NCBI GenBank assembly: GCA_047967505.1
Contig: CM106539.1
Direction: 5' to 3' (one strand)
Length of the DNA: 64,000 nucleotides
Source: Dipteris shenzhenensis
Lineage: Eukaryota > Polypodiophyta > Polypodiopsida > Gleicheniales
The notes under the pieces are model-generated. The model did no database searches, was not told the DNA's origin, and saw only the letters and a program-made list of their open reading frames with translations. This document shows positions 46,545 to 57,217 of this stretch, in pieces; position 1 is the stretch's first letter, and each line of letters opens with the position of its first letter. Both the position numbers and the translations under genes were made by a program.

Positions 46545-47398
46545 GGTCTAACCCAAGAATTGGGCAGTGTCTTCTCTCTTACAAGGCTAGAAAAACAACT
46601 GAAAAGCTTCAAAGTATAAGCATTTAATGTAGCAAAGACTTGTGACCAAATTTCATACTAAAAATCAATGATGCTTTCACTTGCATGCTTCACAGAGGTG
46701 GCTAAATGAAAGCTTTCCAAGAAAATCCAGGTGTAGCAACTTAAAGAAAAGCTGTAGCCACAGTTGTACTGATGCTATTTAACACTTTAAAACATTAGAA
46801 ATGCTAAAGTAGCATCTAATGTAGCATCACACTCACAACCTTGTCAAAACTATCCAAAACAGAGGTTTGAACATGGAGGGCTTGTATCTTACTCTCCAAA
46901 GCAAAGAAAAAGGGGCTTTCTAAAGCAAAAGAAAGCTCATATACCAGAGAAGATCCAACATAGAGGTTGGGCAAAATGGCATGCGATATTGTTGGCTGGA
47001 GCATCATCAAAATCAACTGTTTTTTGCTTGATTTCTCCTTGAATATGCAGCCATTGCTGCTCAGATTTCAACACAATATAGCCTAAGGTATGGAGAAGCT
47101 TCCCCTAAAAGGAATTAGAGAAAGATGGAGCAGACACAGAGAAATCGCAGAAGACAGGTTCACTGATTTTTGTGGAATGGCGACTAGCAGCGACGATGAT
47201 TCCTCAATTGCTTGCAGGTGGAAGTTTGCCCCTTCGAGAGGTATCTCTAGTAGGAAGGGCTTGGAGAATGGCAGAGAAACGGAGGAGAACAAGCTTTAGC
47301 AAGATTTGGGAAGAAGGGGAAGAAATGGTGACGATGAAGAAGAAGAAGATGGAGAAGAAGAAGATGATGTGGCACAGATGGGCTCAAGGAGGATCAAA
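46545..47398 (-). other. Untranslated leader of the Gag-only element
   Basis: About 850 bp between the primer binding site and gag. It contains a GAAGAAGAAGATGG-rich tract at 47330-47370 and only short frames. Confidence 0.5.
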
Positions 47399-47412
47399 GG
47401 GCTCTGATACCA
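47399..47412 (-). other. Primer binding site (tRNA-iMet type)
   Basis: On the minus strand it reads TGGTATCAGAGCCC directly after the 5' LTR. TGGTATCAGAGC is the usual plant copia primer binding site, complementary to the 3' end of initiator tRNA-Met. Confidence 0.95.
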
Positions 47413-47701
47413 TGTTGGTAAACTGAAAGGAAAGCATGGAGTGCACACAAACTGAGAATTCTTGCTTATGGAATGAAGAAAGGTGAGGTCCTTAAGTAGG
47501 CACCTCTTACATGATCACTGACATCACTGATGACCTCAGAGCTCCACAATCATCTCCTCAATCTACTCCTAGATTCTCTCAATCATCCTATGTGGCTTTT
47601 ACCACCACCTAACAGTGCTTATGGGCACCTAACTGTGCCTCTAGCACACACACATAGAAACCAAGGTGTGCCTGGGGCATACACCTTGAGATATCCCAAC
47701 A
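47413..47701 (-). repeat. 5' LTR of the Gag-only copia element
   Basis: 289 bp, TGTTGG to CCCAACA, same orientation as 45030-45318, with about seven substitutions and no indels by eye. Confidence 0.95.
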
Positions 47702-47706
47702 ATCTT

Positions 47707-49250
47707 CACCCACCTCGTATTCCATAAATCTCAAGAGATCCTTGAGAGATGAAGCACAAATATGGACTAAGGCAACCCATGTTCAGGATAGCCATGTGAG
47801 CATTCCACAGAAGCATAGAAACAAGACCGTCCATTGTAAGCCAGACTGGATCTCACACTTCTATTTTTTGCACAAATGTAAGCTTACAAGAGGGTCCATC
47901 TCGCTAGGTGCTATGAAACTCTGTAATTCATGTTGGCATTGTTCTATAGATGGAAGTTGAGATTTGCTGTCATGGCTTCTTAATTGAGATTGGCTTGGCA
48001 TTTAACTGTACTTCAATTATCAATAGCTTTGGACAAGATTGGATCTCTGAAATGTTCAAAGCGCAAGTGCTGAAAGGTATAAGAACGCCCTGATACGAGC
48101 TAAGCTTTGTGTTGATTCGTCTCCCTTGCGTGCTTTTTTGCTACATGTAGTCACCACATGCTTTGCAATTCCTTTTCTCTATGGGGGTGAGGAACGTAAG
48201 TAGAGAGGGATACTATACATAGACTTTGCTTTATAGAGATGTAAAAATAGGACCTATGACACTACAGATAAAATACATGTTTTGGTTTTATACGAAGGCC
48301 TAACATGATGGTGATGTGAGATCAAGTGCTTTTGAGAAGCACTTTGCATTATATCAAAGAGAGCATGACCAACTTTGGCATCCACGCTCAGAGCATCATT
48401 ATATATGGACTAAATATGGTACGAAAGGTGCTCAAAGTACTTGGAGCAGTCCAATAGTGGTAAGTAGTTGCTAGAGGTCCATCAAGGCCAATTGACCGCT
48501 TTAGAGTGTGGGATGGAGTCTCCCATTTCGTAGTGGTGAAGTATGGCATCTTAGTAATGCAATTTTCACAAACGGGAAGAACTTAGAAATCAAAGGGCAA
48601 AGAAATGTCATGGTTAAAGGAAGCAAGTAAGACACCCAAGCATTGAAGACTTTACTTGAGGCGATTTGAGCCACAGCATGGAAGAGTATGCAAGGAATAA
48701 AGATGAGACTCTCATTCGGTATGTGCTTGGTAGAGTTGTGTCTAGGGATCTGCCGCTTGAAGAAAATGGCGATGAGTTTGATGAGTAAGTAAAAATCTCT
48801 CATTTTCCTCATGAGGCTTTCCTTGATTTTACGTAATGCTTGATATGAACAATGCTTCAAGAAATTTTATTTTGTGAAAGTAAGATAAATTATACATTGT
48901 TTTCAAAGCAAGCATGAAATATACACAAAAAGGTAAGGATCAATGATCCAGCAATTGAACATGCCGGATTGTAATGCAAAATGGAGTATCTTGAGAGTAG
49001 CAAAATGGAGAGCCTTGCCCCATACTTTACTGTCTTCAAAGCATGGTATGTCAAATCTAGTATGCAAACCTTAATGATACTCGTTTGTTACAATGCAAAC
49101 TTTTTGATGCTAAAAAAAGATTAAATATTTGTTTTGGTAATAATTTTCAAAGACATAGTAAGAAGGGTACTGAGACTACCATTATGCCCGCAAGCTTCAA
49201 GATTAAGCTATTAAAGAAAAAGAGCATCGGACATGACAACAATCTATCAT
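47707..49250. other. No gene assigned; weak coding-like traces
   Basis: A plus-strand stretch near 48320-48460 reads FEKHFALYQREHDQLWHPRS and YIWTKYGTKGAQSTW, which looks like protein and could be an upstream part of the methyltransferase-like remnant that follows. Frames are broken and I cannot connect them. Confidence 0.3.
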
Positions 49251-49251
49251 T

Positions 49252-50120
49252 CTTACTAATGAGTTGTTAGAGTTTGATCGGGGAGAAAACCATCCACCAA
49301 ATTTTTATCATGTGATCAATGGTGATTGTAATGATTTGGTGAAGATAGTGCCAAAGAATGAGTACACAATTGTTATTACATATATACCTAATGGTTTTAA
49401 AGTGTCTCCCTACATTTGATGAATTCCCTTACAAAGCAAAGGAGCTCATGAGTTTGCTCGAGCACTCATGACAATTACAATGGCAACACTTTGGTCAATT
49501 GTAATATTTCAATCTGACTTACAGTCTGAGGCAGTGATGCATGTGATTAATTATCAATGTTGTGGACGTGACCACCTTTATTTTAGTAAGTGGTCCCAAT
49601 GAAATTCAAAGATGTGTTTTTCCCATCCTTATTGTTATAATTGTTTTTTCTTTTGGTAGATCAAGATTTTATTTTTGCTCCACACTACAGGATGAAGCCT
49701 AATGTGAGGTATTTGAAGGGACATCAATCCACATCTACCCCATGGAGAATATTTTAGTTGGACATTGGTCAGTGATGGTAAAAAAAGTATAGGTTACATT
49801 AATTTTCCTCCATCTACAACTTTTACTCTTAATCATCTTAATATTCCCACCGTGACAAAGAAACTTAAAATGGGGAGATAGTGAATCCTTATCAAAAACC
49901 ACAACTCATAAATCAGCTCATAGATTTATTCTCAAATGCTGGGTACTTGACATATTTTCCAAATTTGGACACAGTGACAGCATGTACTTTGACAAAGGTT
50001 TGAAATGTAATTGCAGTAGAGAATGATGAAGCTCAATGTGATTATATAAATAAGAGAGTGACTGCAATTCATCACTTGCCTGATGAGCACTAAGAGCTTG
50101 GATTGAAAGGTGGAAAGTTT
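49252..50120 (+). pseudogene. Decayed N6/N4-type DNA methyltransferase (beta-class order)
   Basis: One frame reads LTNELLEFDRGENHPPNFYH, VINGDCNDLVKIVPKNEYTI and VITYIPNGFKV, matching the GDC-x-x-x-L start and the DPPY-containing strand (here YIPN) of PF01555-type enzymes. After two stops it continues FARALMTITMATLWSIVIFQ, then probably an intron with donor near 49588. The C-terminal part at 49881-50040 reads KPQLINQLIDLFSNAGYLTY and NVIAVENDEAQCDYINKRV. This follows the KPxxLxxxLIxxFS-x-G-x-VxDPFxGSGT ... GvExDxxYxxxAxxRv pattern, but the DPFxGSG loop is degraded to YFPNLDTVT. Motif order (IV before I) indicates beta class. Such enzymes methylate adenine N6 or cytosine N4 in prokaryotes and phages. 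Several stops make it inactive. It may be kin to 17060-19345. Confidence 0.6.
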
Positions 50121-50287
50121 GATACGGGCTCAATGTAATTGCCTCATGTGAGCCCCAACCTCCAAATATATTGAAACTTGGTTTTATGGAGGCCGTGATC
50201 TAGCTAAAACTGGGAGAAGGAGGTTGAGAAAGAGAAAGAAAGTGAGACACTTGTAGAAAAAGCCCAACCTGAGGAGGACCACGGAGA

Positions 50288-50421
50288 TGACTTAGATGAA
50301 ACATATGGTAGAATTTAGTAGATATAAGATGTGGATTTCTATTGAGTGGATTGAAATATGACTTAGATGATGCATCTAGTAGACTTGAGTAGAAAGAAGG
50401 ATGTGGATTTCTATTGAGAGT
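50288..50421. repeat. Tandem duplication, unit about 73 bp
   Basis: GACTTAGATGA-x-CAT-x-TAGTAGA and GATGTGGATTTCTATTGAG occur in both 50288-50346 and 50361-50421. The copies lie in the acidic-tail region downstream of the methyltransferase remnant. Confidence 0.85.
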
Positions 50422-50734
50422 TTTGTGAATATGCATGGTCTGAATATGGGTTCTTGAGACTTTTGTAACCTATATGCTTTGAATATTTTTAAGCAAGGAG
50501 GTGTTGAGCTTACTTCAGTATTTTGACAAAGTTTTTATATGCTTTCTTTACTTTATATGATAGTCAAAGGTTCAGTATCTACAATAATGAGTAAACATGC
50601 TATTAGATGCAATGGCCTAAGATGTATCACATGGTCCTTTAAGAGAAACACATAGCGATGTAGTTGAGGTCCTTATTAATTTGTGGGCATGATGTATGAA
50701 AATTGCATGAATTTAGAAAGTTTTAAAATTTTGA

Positions 50735-51935
50735 CTATGAAAAATACCACCTTTTTTTTGAAAAAGTTGTAGTTTTAATGAATTTTTGGGGGAATCTAAA
50801 ACGTGTACCAATGTTATGTACCCTTTTTAAAATTTTGACTATGCAAAATATAACCTTTTTTTATAAACAATTGTAAGTTCAATGAATTTTTGAGGGAATC
50901 TTAAACCAAGTACCAATGTCACGTACCCAAAAAAAATGTTACACTGTTATGGAGGGAGATGGACTAGATCAATCACCACACAAAAACAGAAAGAAAAAAT
51001 GTATACTATGTTAAGAGACAAAGAAGCTTATATATGAGATAGGGTTGGGGTTAGGTCCTCGTGCCAATGTGTGTCAACTCAATGCACAAACTAACCTATG
51101 TACACCATGAGACAGTAATGCTAACTATTCCCACACTTGGAAGATGGACTTTCCATTCATGGCAAGTCTCAAGGATTGAAATATTCCAGGTTTTATGACA
51201 TTCTTTAGAAAAGATAGATTTCTTTGCATCCTCTACCCTCCCCCTTGCAACTCATATCCACTTTTTGCACTCCCTTAGTGATACATTAGCTCTAGCCATT
51301 ACAAATAGAGGCAAAAAATGCATAGCTTATGGCTCCTATGTGCAGTTAGTAGCTACACATAGGAGCCATTAAAATTATAACTTTTTTGAAAAAGTTGTAA
51401 TTTTAATAAATTTTTGAGGGAATCCTAAAATAGGTACCAATGTTATGTCCCCTTTTTAAAATTTTTACCACACAAAATATAACTTTTTTGAAAAAGTTGT
51501 AATTTTAATGAATTTTTGAGGGAATCTTAAATCAGGTACCAATATTACGTACCCAAAATAGATGTTACACTATTATGGAGGGAGATGGACAAGAGCAGTC
51601 ACCAGACAAAGACATAAAGAACAAATGTATACTATATCAAGAGACAAAGAAGGTTATATATGAGATAGGGTTGGGATTAGGTCGGCATGCCCATGTGTAT
51701 CAACTCAATGCACAAACTAACCTATGTACACCATGAGACAATAATACTAACCATTCCAAACTTGGAAAAAACTTTCCATCCATGGCAAGTCTTAAGGTCT
51801 AAAATATTCCAGGTTTTACCACATTCTTTGGAAAAGATAGACTTCTTTGCATCCCTTACCCTCCTCCTTTCAACTCATATCCACCCATTTGCACTTCCTT
51901 AGAGGCAAAAAATGCATAGCTTATGGCTCCTAGAT
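50735..51935. repeat. Tandem duplication of an about 620-bp unit with internal repeats
   Basis: The copies at about 50735-51355 and 51365-51935 match along their length (GTTACACT-TTATGGAGGGAG, GAGATAGGGTTGGG-TTAGGTC, AACCTATGTACACCATGAGA and ATGCATAGCTTATGGCTCC in the same order). Each begins with two roughly 85-bp subunits containing the near-palindrome AACTTTTTTGAAAAAGTTG and TGAATTTTTGAGGGAATC. The second copy lacks part of the end. Confidence 0.92.
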
Positions 51936-51939
51936 GGTA

Positions 51940-53280
51940 GCTATATATATACCCAAACATGGTACATGCGATATCAATGTCTTCTCTCTCCATGTGATAC
52001 TTTTACCTTATTAATATTAGAATTTCATAAGATCTATAATAATATTTTTTAAATTAGGGAAGCAATCATTTGCTTATAAGTGAAGAGCTACTAACAAAAA
52101 AGATATTAAGTGCACTTGCACTTGGTTTGCATAGCCCTCTTGTCCCCACCTAGCAATTGTGTATTAACAAGAGCTTGTAACTCCCCCTAACGCCAAAAAA
52201 AAAGGATGTTCTCATTAATTGTTGGAGGGAGTAAAGGAGAGAAGGGAATGATTAACATAATGGAGCCAAGGTGGGGGGTAATGATTGGTCGAGGGATTGG
52301 TGCTTCACGAAGTTAATGGTGGAGAAGGCATAAGGGTTGGGACCTCTTGCTCACCGTTGTGGTGGATAAAATACCCAATATGAAGTGCATGTTTAAACTT
52401 ACTGGTTGTATTAATACATGTTAAAGTTTTGCAAGAAGATGGGTTGATGGACTATGTGAATGAAAGCTAGGAAAATTTTATATAACTATGTGTGAGGCTA
52501 GAGTTTGTATGCGCAAACAACTTTACAAATAGCTAATATGTTGGTTTGAAAGTAGTGATACTATGTGATGATAGGCATCCACTCAATCGAAATGTGGAAA
52601 ATTTTGCATGCTTGAAAGTGTGACTTTGGAAATTTTGATATTTGAGGCTCTACATCCACTCATTTAAAATGTTTAACATAGAAGAGAAGTGCTAAATTAG
52701 AGTGTGTAAGCCTTTAGAAACATATAACTATAGTGTCTTGTGAAAGTGAGTGAAAAGGAGCGTGATGTTACCAATCTTGCACCATGTCTTGCCAGGTAGG
52801 AAGAGCAAAGAGGGCATTTGAACACTAAGGAAGGGCACTTCTTATTGAACTCCATGGTAAAGGGAACAAGTTGAACAAACCCTTATTGCCGTGAAACTTG
52901 ACCATGGTCAAAAGAAAATACGTCACATGTCATCTAGCAATGGGAAACAAGATGAAATATACATTCAGTAGGCCTGCCAACCACAAAATCAAATGTAAGG
53001 CACTTTAAATGCAGGAACTCCGACACGAAGCATAATGTTGCAGAGGAATTTCGAAGACGCATTAGGGTGTGGAGGTAGGGACTAGGGGAAAGTGCACAGA
53101 GAGAGAGAGAGAGAGCTTCAGCACTCTGCGCCTTCACTTATAGAACTAGAGCGATGCTCGAAACTTCCAGAGGGACCTAGAATCTCAGTTTCTAGATACA
53201 AGATTATTCTTCCCCTCTCCCCTCTCCCTCCATTTCCCTCTACCTGATTAATTAAAAATGACATTTTTAGTCTCATAGGG
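51940..53280. other. No gene recognised
   Basis: AT-rich sequence with short frames. A short (GA)n tract lies at 53099-53115. CT-rich, promoter-like DNA begins at about 53200. Confidence 0.45.
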
Positions 53281-53283
53281 GAC

Positions 53284-53285
<2 letters not shown>

Positions 53286-53342
<57 letters not shown>

Positions 53343-53349
53343 GAGAGAG
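53286..53349. repeat. (GA)n microsatellite
   Basis: Almost pure GA over about 64 bp, 120 bp upstream of the exon at 53466, so possibly in its promoter. Confidence 0.95.
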
Positions 53350-53371
53350 GCCAAATACTAGTTAGTTCAGC

Positions 53372-53384
53372 ATCAACCAATAGA
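53372..53384 (+). promoter_or_regulatory. CCAAT-box candidate
   Basis: CAACCAATAGATG lies about 85 bp before the ATG at 53466, in a plausible position for a promoter or 5' UTR element. Single-motif evidence only. Confidence 0.25.
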
Positions 53385-53465
53385 TGCCATTCCCTTTGAG
53401 GAGAAAATCATCACTAAGACCTCCCCGTCCCTTCCCATCCATACTAGCTAGAGTTTTGAGGGGCT

Positions 53466-53691
53466 ATGGCAACCACCACCTCTTCAGTCTGGGGTCTGCC
53501 CATTGCTTCTTCTAGAGTGCCCCTTGTCGTGTCCCCTTCGTCTTCTTGTTCTCTCTCCCCTTCTCTCCTCACACAACGCTTCCAGTCTGTTCACGTTTCA
53601 GACCCGCAGCATCTCTTTTGGAATCTTGGGCGGCCGCAGAAACGCTTCACGTGCCGATCCAGCATTGGTGGCGCCCCAGGAAGCACTGGAG
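53466..53691 (+). CDS. First exon of a putative plastid-targeted protein (partial)
   Basis: The ATG in GGGGCTATGGCAACC opens 75 codons beginning MATTTSSVWGLPIASSR. The composition is rich in Ser, Pro, Val and Arg and lacks acids, typical of a chloroplast transit peptide, with a candidate cleavage region near FTCRSSIGGAP. The exon ends ACTGGAG/GTGAGTC, a consensus donor, phase 1. GC content and a CCAAT box upstream support a real gene start. The frame runs on into a (GA)n tract, so the donor should be used. I cannot find the next exons in the following 2 kb. The mature protein is therefore unknown, or this is a displaced gene fragment. Confidence 0.5.
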
Positions 53692-53726
53692 GTGAGTCAT
53701 TATCCGTCTGGTATACAAGGTCAGCG

Positions 53727-53728
<2 letters not shown>

Positions 53729-53769
<41 letters not shown>
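53729..53769. repeat. (GA)n microsatellite in the presumed intron
   Basis: 41 bp of GA just after the splice donor at 53692. Confidence 0.95.
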
Positions 53770-53771
<2 letters not shown>

Positions 53772-54818
53772 CCCTTGTTCCCATGTTTGCGGACCTCCGT
53801 ACATCTCGGTGACTCTAGGGTAAGCTGAGATTTGCAAATTATGTATGATTGAGATGCCTCCATTTGGGTAAGGAGGATTTGTGTTCCGATCAAGGAGAAG
53901 GCCCTTCGTAGCTTGTAACTTAGATTGAGAATGCTCTGTATGAGCTGGGAAAGCTGGACTTGGTCTGGCAGCTGCTGTTATACCAACGTAACCGTATAAA
54001 CCTCTTAAGCATAATTAGAACAACTCATCCTTACGAGAATATACATGACAATGATTCATTGTATAGATACAGTTCTACTCGATGTGCTCACTTTTGATCC
54101 AGAGGGTATCATCATCTAAGAGCCTCTGGACCAGACGACTTATCATTTCGCCTGTTTTACTCTATCTCGATGTGTTTTTTCTCCTTTTGCTGCCCTTCGA
54201 CAGAGACAGCCTTTATACCAACAACAGTCATTCTTCTTGAACCGTAGTATCAGGTGGTCCGATTCCAATGTCATACGTTGCATTTGTTACATTTGGGCTG
54301 ATTAGTTCAAGCAACGGGTCCTATTTGGGTATTGACTTAAGACATAATCACGCGCACCATATGCAAGCAACTGTTAGGCCAGGTCATATTGCAGCACATG
54401 CCACTTTTAGTCATCAATAGACCATTAGTCTTGATATGGGGAAGTATCTCCATTAAGATGAAAGTGCATTAATGTTTTCATAAGCTGCAAGCCTTCTTCT
54501 CCTCCTTGTAGGATCTTAAAGAGGGGCACTTTGTTGGTTTGTACTGATTACTCCTATTTGCACAAAACTTTGAGCTGCTCCCAATAGGGCGCCACGATAT
54601 TGAGAAATTACAATTAGCATTAGTCCATGGGCAGGCGAGGGTGGATTAACCTAAGTCGTAGTGTTAATCCTTTTGCCGCCAGCAGCTTCTCGAGGAAGCT
54701 AGCATACATATAGCAGCCCCCCTGGCAGGCGCGCAAAGAGAGAGAGGGGAGGAGTGAGCGAGGAGGAGAGGGGAACTGCTCACTTGATTGCTTGATCGCT
54801 GCCTCAAGGTGCTCTAGG

Positions 54819-54857
<39 letters not shown>

Positions 54858-55180
54858 TCATCTGCTTGCTCCAAGCTCTCGCTCTCTCTTCATTTGCTGC
54901 TTCTTGCTCAAATGATGAATTAAACTGATTAAATAGAATTATTGCAATTGACGAATGCTTGCGATTAAGCTTAATCAAGCATGCAAAGAACTCATGGGAA
55001 TTTTCTCCAAGAAATTACAAGCAATTCATTGATTGGAGTTGAAATGGATTCGTGGTTTGGTAGCTTTGAAGTTTTGAAATCGGGCGACCCATTAGAAGTA
55101 TTAGGACTCCACTTTTCTTGCAGGCGGTAGCTACATGAGCAGGAAGCAGCTTGGGACTGGTAACGGGCAGCAAAACAATA
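53770..55180. other. No gene recognised
   Basis: This region would be intron of the plastid-protein gene if that gene is intact. No exon with a recognisable domain was found. It contains the (CT)n at 54821-54852. Confidence 0.4.
54821..54852. repeat. (CT)n microsatellite
   Basis: 32 bp of TC dinucleotides. Confidence 0.95.
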
Positions 55181-55184
55181 TGAA

Positions 55185-55620
55185 TTGGATAGTCAAAGAC
55201 GACACGGTGATTTCCTAGACTTTGAGACATATGGCAAGTATAATTTGCGATTATTGTATCGAGGAGATGGCCACATTGCTGTCATTGTTATATCTTACGC
55301 TCTCGTAAAACTGACTTTCGTTGCCATTGAGGAGATTGAAGATTGGTGGGGGGAACCACATTTATTTCCCACCATGTCCTGGCTCTATGACGAGATTGGT
55401 CGTCGAGAGGTCTTGATTATAGTAGATTTTGGGAGTTTAGAGGACATCATCTCCACCAGTGCAAATTTTGGCAGACAAATCTTACTCTTTCTCCAAGATT
55501 ATTAGAAGCGTTGATGGAGGAACGTCTGTTGTTTCCCACCATGTTTGAGTTCTATGGCTAGATGGGTGGTCAAAATATTCTAAACATGCAGAGGGGGAAG
55601 CTCTATCCATGGTGTTCTGA
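55185..55620 (+). pseudogene. Unassigned open frame, possibly retroelement-derived
   Basis: The frame 55185-55505 encodes FLDFETYGKYNLRLLYRGDG, HIAVIVISYALVKLTFVAIE and EDWWGEPHLFPTMSWLYDEI. The phrase (F/L)FPTM(S/F)(W/E)(L/F)Y(D/G)(E/-) recurs at 55526-55560, so part of it is duplicated. Protein-like but unassigned; the neighbouring minus-strand ORF1/gag remnant suggests element DNA. Confidence 0.3.
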
Positions 55621-57030
55621 ATGAAGCGCTCCCCAAGGGTAGAGGGTACAAACTCCTCCTCTAAATCAAACTCTGCCATGTCTGCCAGAATTGCAAAGGA
55701 TTTCCTGAAGGATGCTCTTGGCATAGGTTTGCGGGGGATCCGTGCATATGAAGGAGTAGAATCAATAATCCCCTTGCCTGTGTCAAGAGGTGAAAAAGTA
55801 GGAACAAGAGGGAAGGGGGGCTGCTGCTGTTGATGGATCTCTGCCAAAATAGCAGCATTAGCCTTGAGTACAAGATGAGCTTTAGCAAAGGCTTGCTCCC
55901 TAGGAGAGAGTCTCACATGAACATCTGTAGAGATACGAGCAACGTATCAGCACAAGGAACTACAACATGTATATCTCTTGCCTGTAAGGGAGGGTCCGTG
56001 ATGCCATTAGTAGCCTCCAGATGTGGAGCTGGCTCAACAACTCTAACTGGTACCCAATGGGGGATGATTGGAACAGGACGTGATGAAGGTCCCATGCGTG
56101 CTGTCGAAGGTCGAGGACGAGAGGTTGTAGCTGACGGTGTTGGGCGAGAGGTGGAAGGTTCGTGGTAGGATGTGAGGTAGAACGTGAAGTAGGTCCAGTC
56201 GAGGTGGTGCTAGGAGGCGCAACACTCGTGGATCTTTTAGGCCCTTGCCTTTTTTTCTTCCTTGGGCAATCTCTGGCAAAGTGCCCAGGGGTCCTGCAAA
56301 TCCTACATTGAGCCTGTCTCCTAGCGATCTCGACTCTCTGCTTGAAGAAGGAGCCATATGAACTACAACATGTATATCTCTTGCCTGTAAGGGAGGGTCG
56401 GTGGTGCCATTAGTAGCCTCTAGATGTGGAGTTGGCTCAACAACTTTGACTGGTACCCAATGGGGGATGACTGGAACAGGACGTGATGAAGGTCCTGTGT
56501 GTGTTGTCGAAGGTCCAGGACGAGAGGTTGTAGTTGACGGTCTTGGGCGAGAGGTGGAAGGTTCGTGGTAGGATGTGAGGTAGGACGTGAAGTAGGTCTA
56601 GCCGAGGTGGTGCTAGGAGGTGCAACACCCGTGGATCTTTTAGGTCCTTTCCTTTTTTTCTTCCTTGGGCAATCCCTGGCAAAGTGCCCAGGGGTCCTGC
56701 AAATCCTACACTGATCCTGTCTCCTAGCGATCTCGACTCTGCTTGAAGAAGGAGCCATATGGATGTTGGAGCATGATGTGGTTATCCGTAAGGTTAGGGT
56801 CAGTGACAACGACCCTAACATGTGGTACCCCGTCCGATCTGACTGCCTCTGCTGCAGAAGAAAGCATCCTAGGAAGGGGGGGATCTCCGTGACCATCCCG
56901 AAAGCGGCTCCAATGGAAGATAAGAGTCGATGGTACACTTGAGGGAGGCCGGGGAATCTGAGGAAGAGTGAAAATGTCCGGCCATCCTCTGTTGGAATGG
57001 TCACCTCCCCATCTGTAATCCCCCATATGA
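55620..57030 (-). pseudogene. Retroelement Gag/ORF1 with CCHC zinc knuckle, internally duplicated
   Basis: From high to low coordinates the minus strand reads PSTLIFHWSRFRDGHGDPPL, HVRVVVTDPNLTDNHIMLQH and, after a frame change, RRQDQCRICRTPGHFARDC, a CX2CX4HX4C knuckle, with a basic KKKRKGPKRS tail and Pro/Thr/Ser-rich sequence. The knuckle section occurs twice (near 56280 and 56700) because of a 401-bp tandem duplication. A further open part (55620-55916, QAFAKAHLVLKANAAILAEI) may be its C-terminal region. An RNA-binding strand pattern before the knuckle fits DUF4283-like ORF1/Gag proteins of plant retroelements. No reverse transcriptase follows on this strand. Confidence 0.55.
55958..56760. 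repeat. Tandem duplication, unit about 401 bp
   Basis: 55958-56358 and 56359-56760 both run from GAACTACAACATGTATATCT to GAAGAAGGAGCCATATG, with scattered substitutions only. The unit contains the zinc knuckle of the ORF1/Gag remnant. Confidence 0.95.
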
Positions 57031-57217
57031 GGAGAGCATGGGGGGGGTGAACCTAGGAAAAGAAAGAGGGAGGGGGCTGCCACATGGGCAGCACCTCACA
57101 CAAAGAAATGGTCACCTCCCCATCTGTAATCCCCCATATGAGGAGAGCATGGGGGGGGTGAACCTAGGAAAAGAAAGAGGGAGGGGGCTGCCACATGGGC
57201 AGCACCTCACACAAAGA
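56996..57217. repeat. Perfect or near-perfect 111-bp tandem duplication
   Basis: The unit starting AATGGTCACCTCCCCATCTG repeats with a period of 111 (starts at 56996 and 57107), including the run of eight G. No difference is visible. Confidence 0.96.

Larger units (their letters stand above)
45030..47701 (-). mobile_element. Copia-type LTR retrotransposon encoding only Gag
   Basis: Two 289-bp LTRs (45030-45318 and 47413-47701) begin TGTTG and end CAACA. Inside, on the minus strand, are a tRNA-Met-type primer binding site next to the right LTR, a gag gene and a polypurine tract next to the left LTR. The flanks ATTTT (45025-45029) and ATCTT (47702-47706) fit a 5-bp target duplication with one change. 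There is no protease, integrase or reverse transcriptase, and the 2672-bp length leaves no room for them. By eye the LTRs differ at about 7 of 289 positions, so this is the youngest complete element in the window. It must have used pol proteins from elsewhere. Confidence 0.93.
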
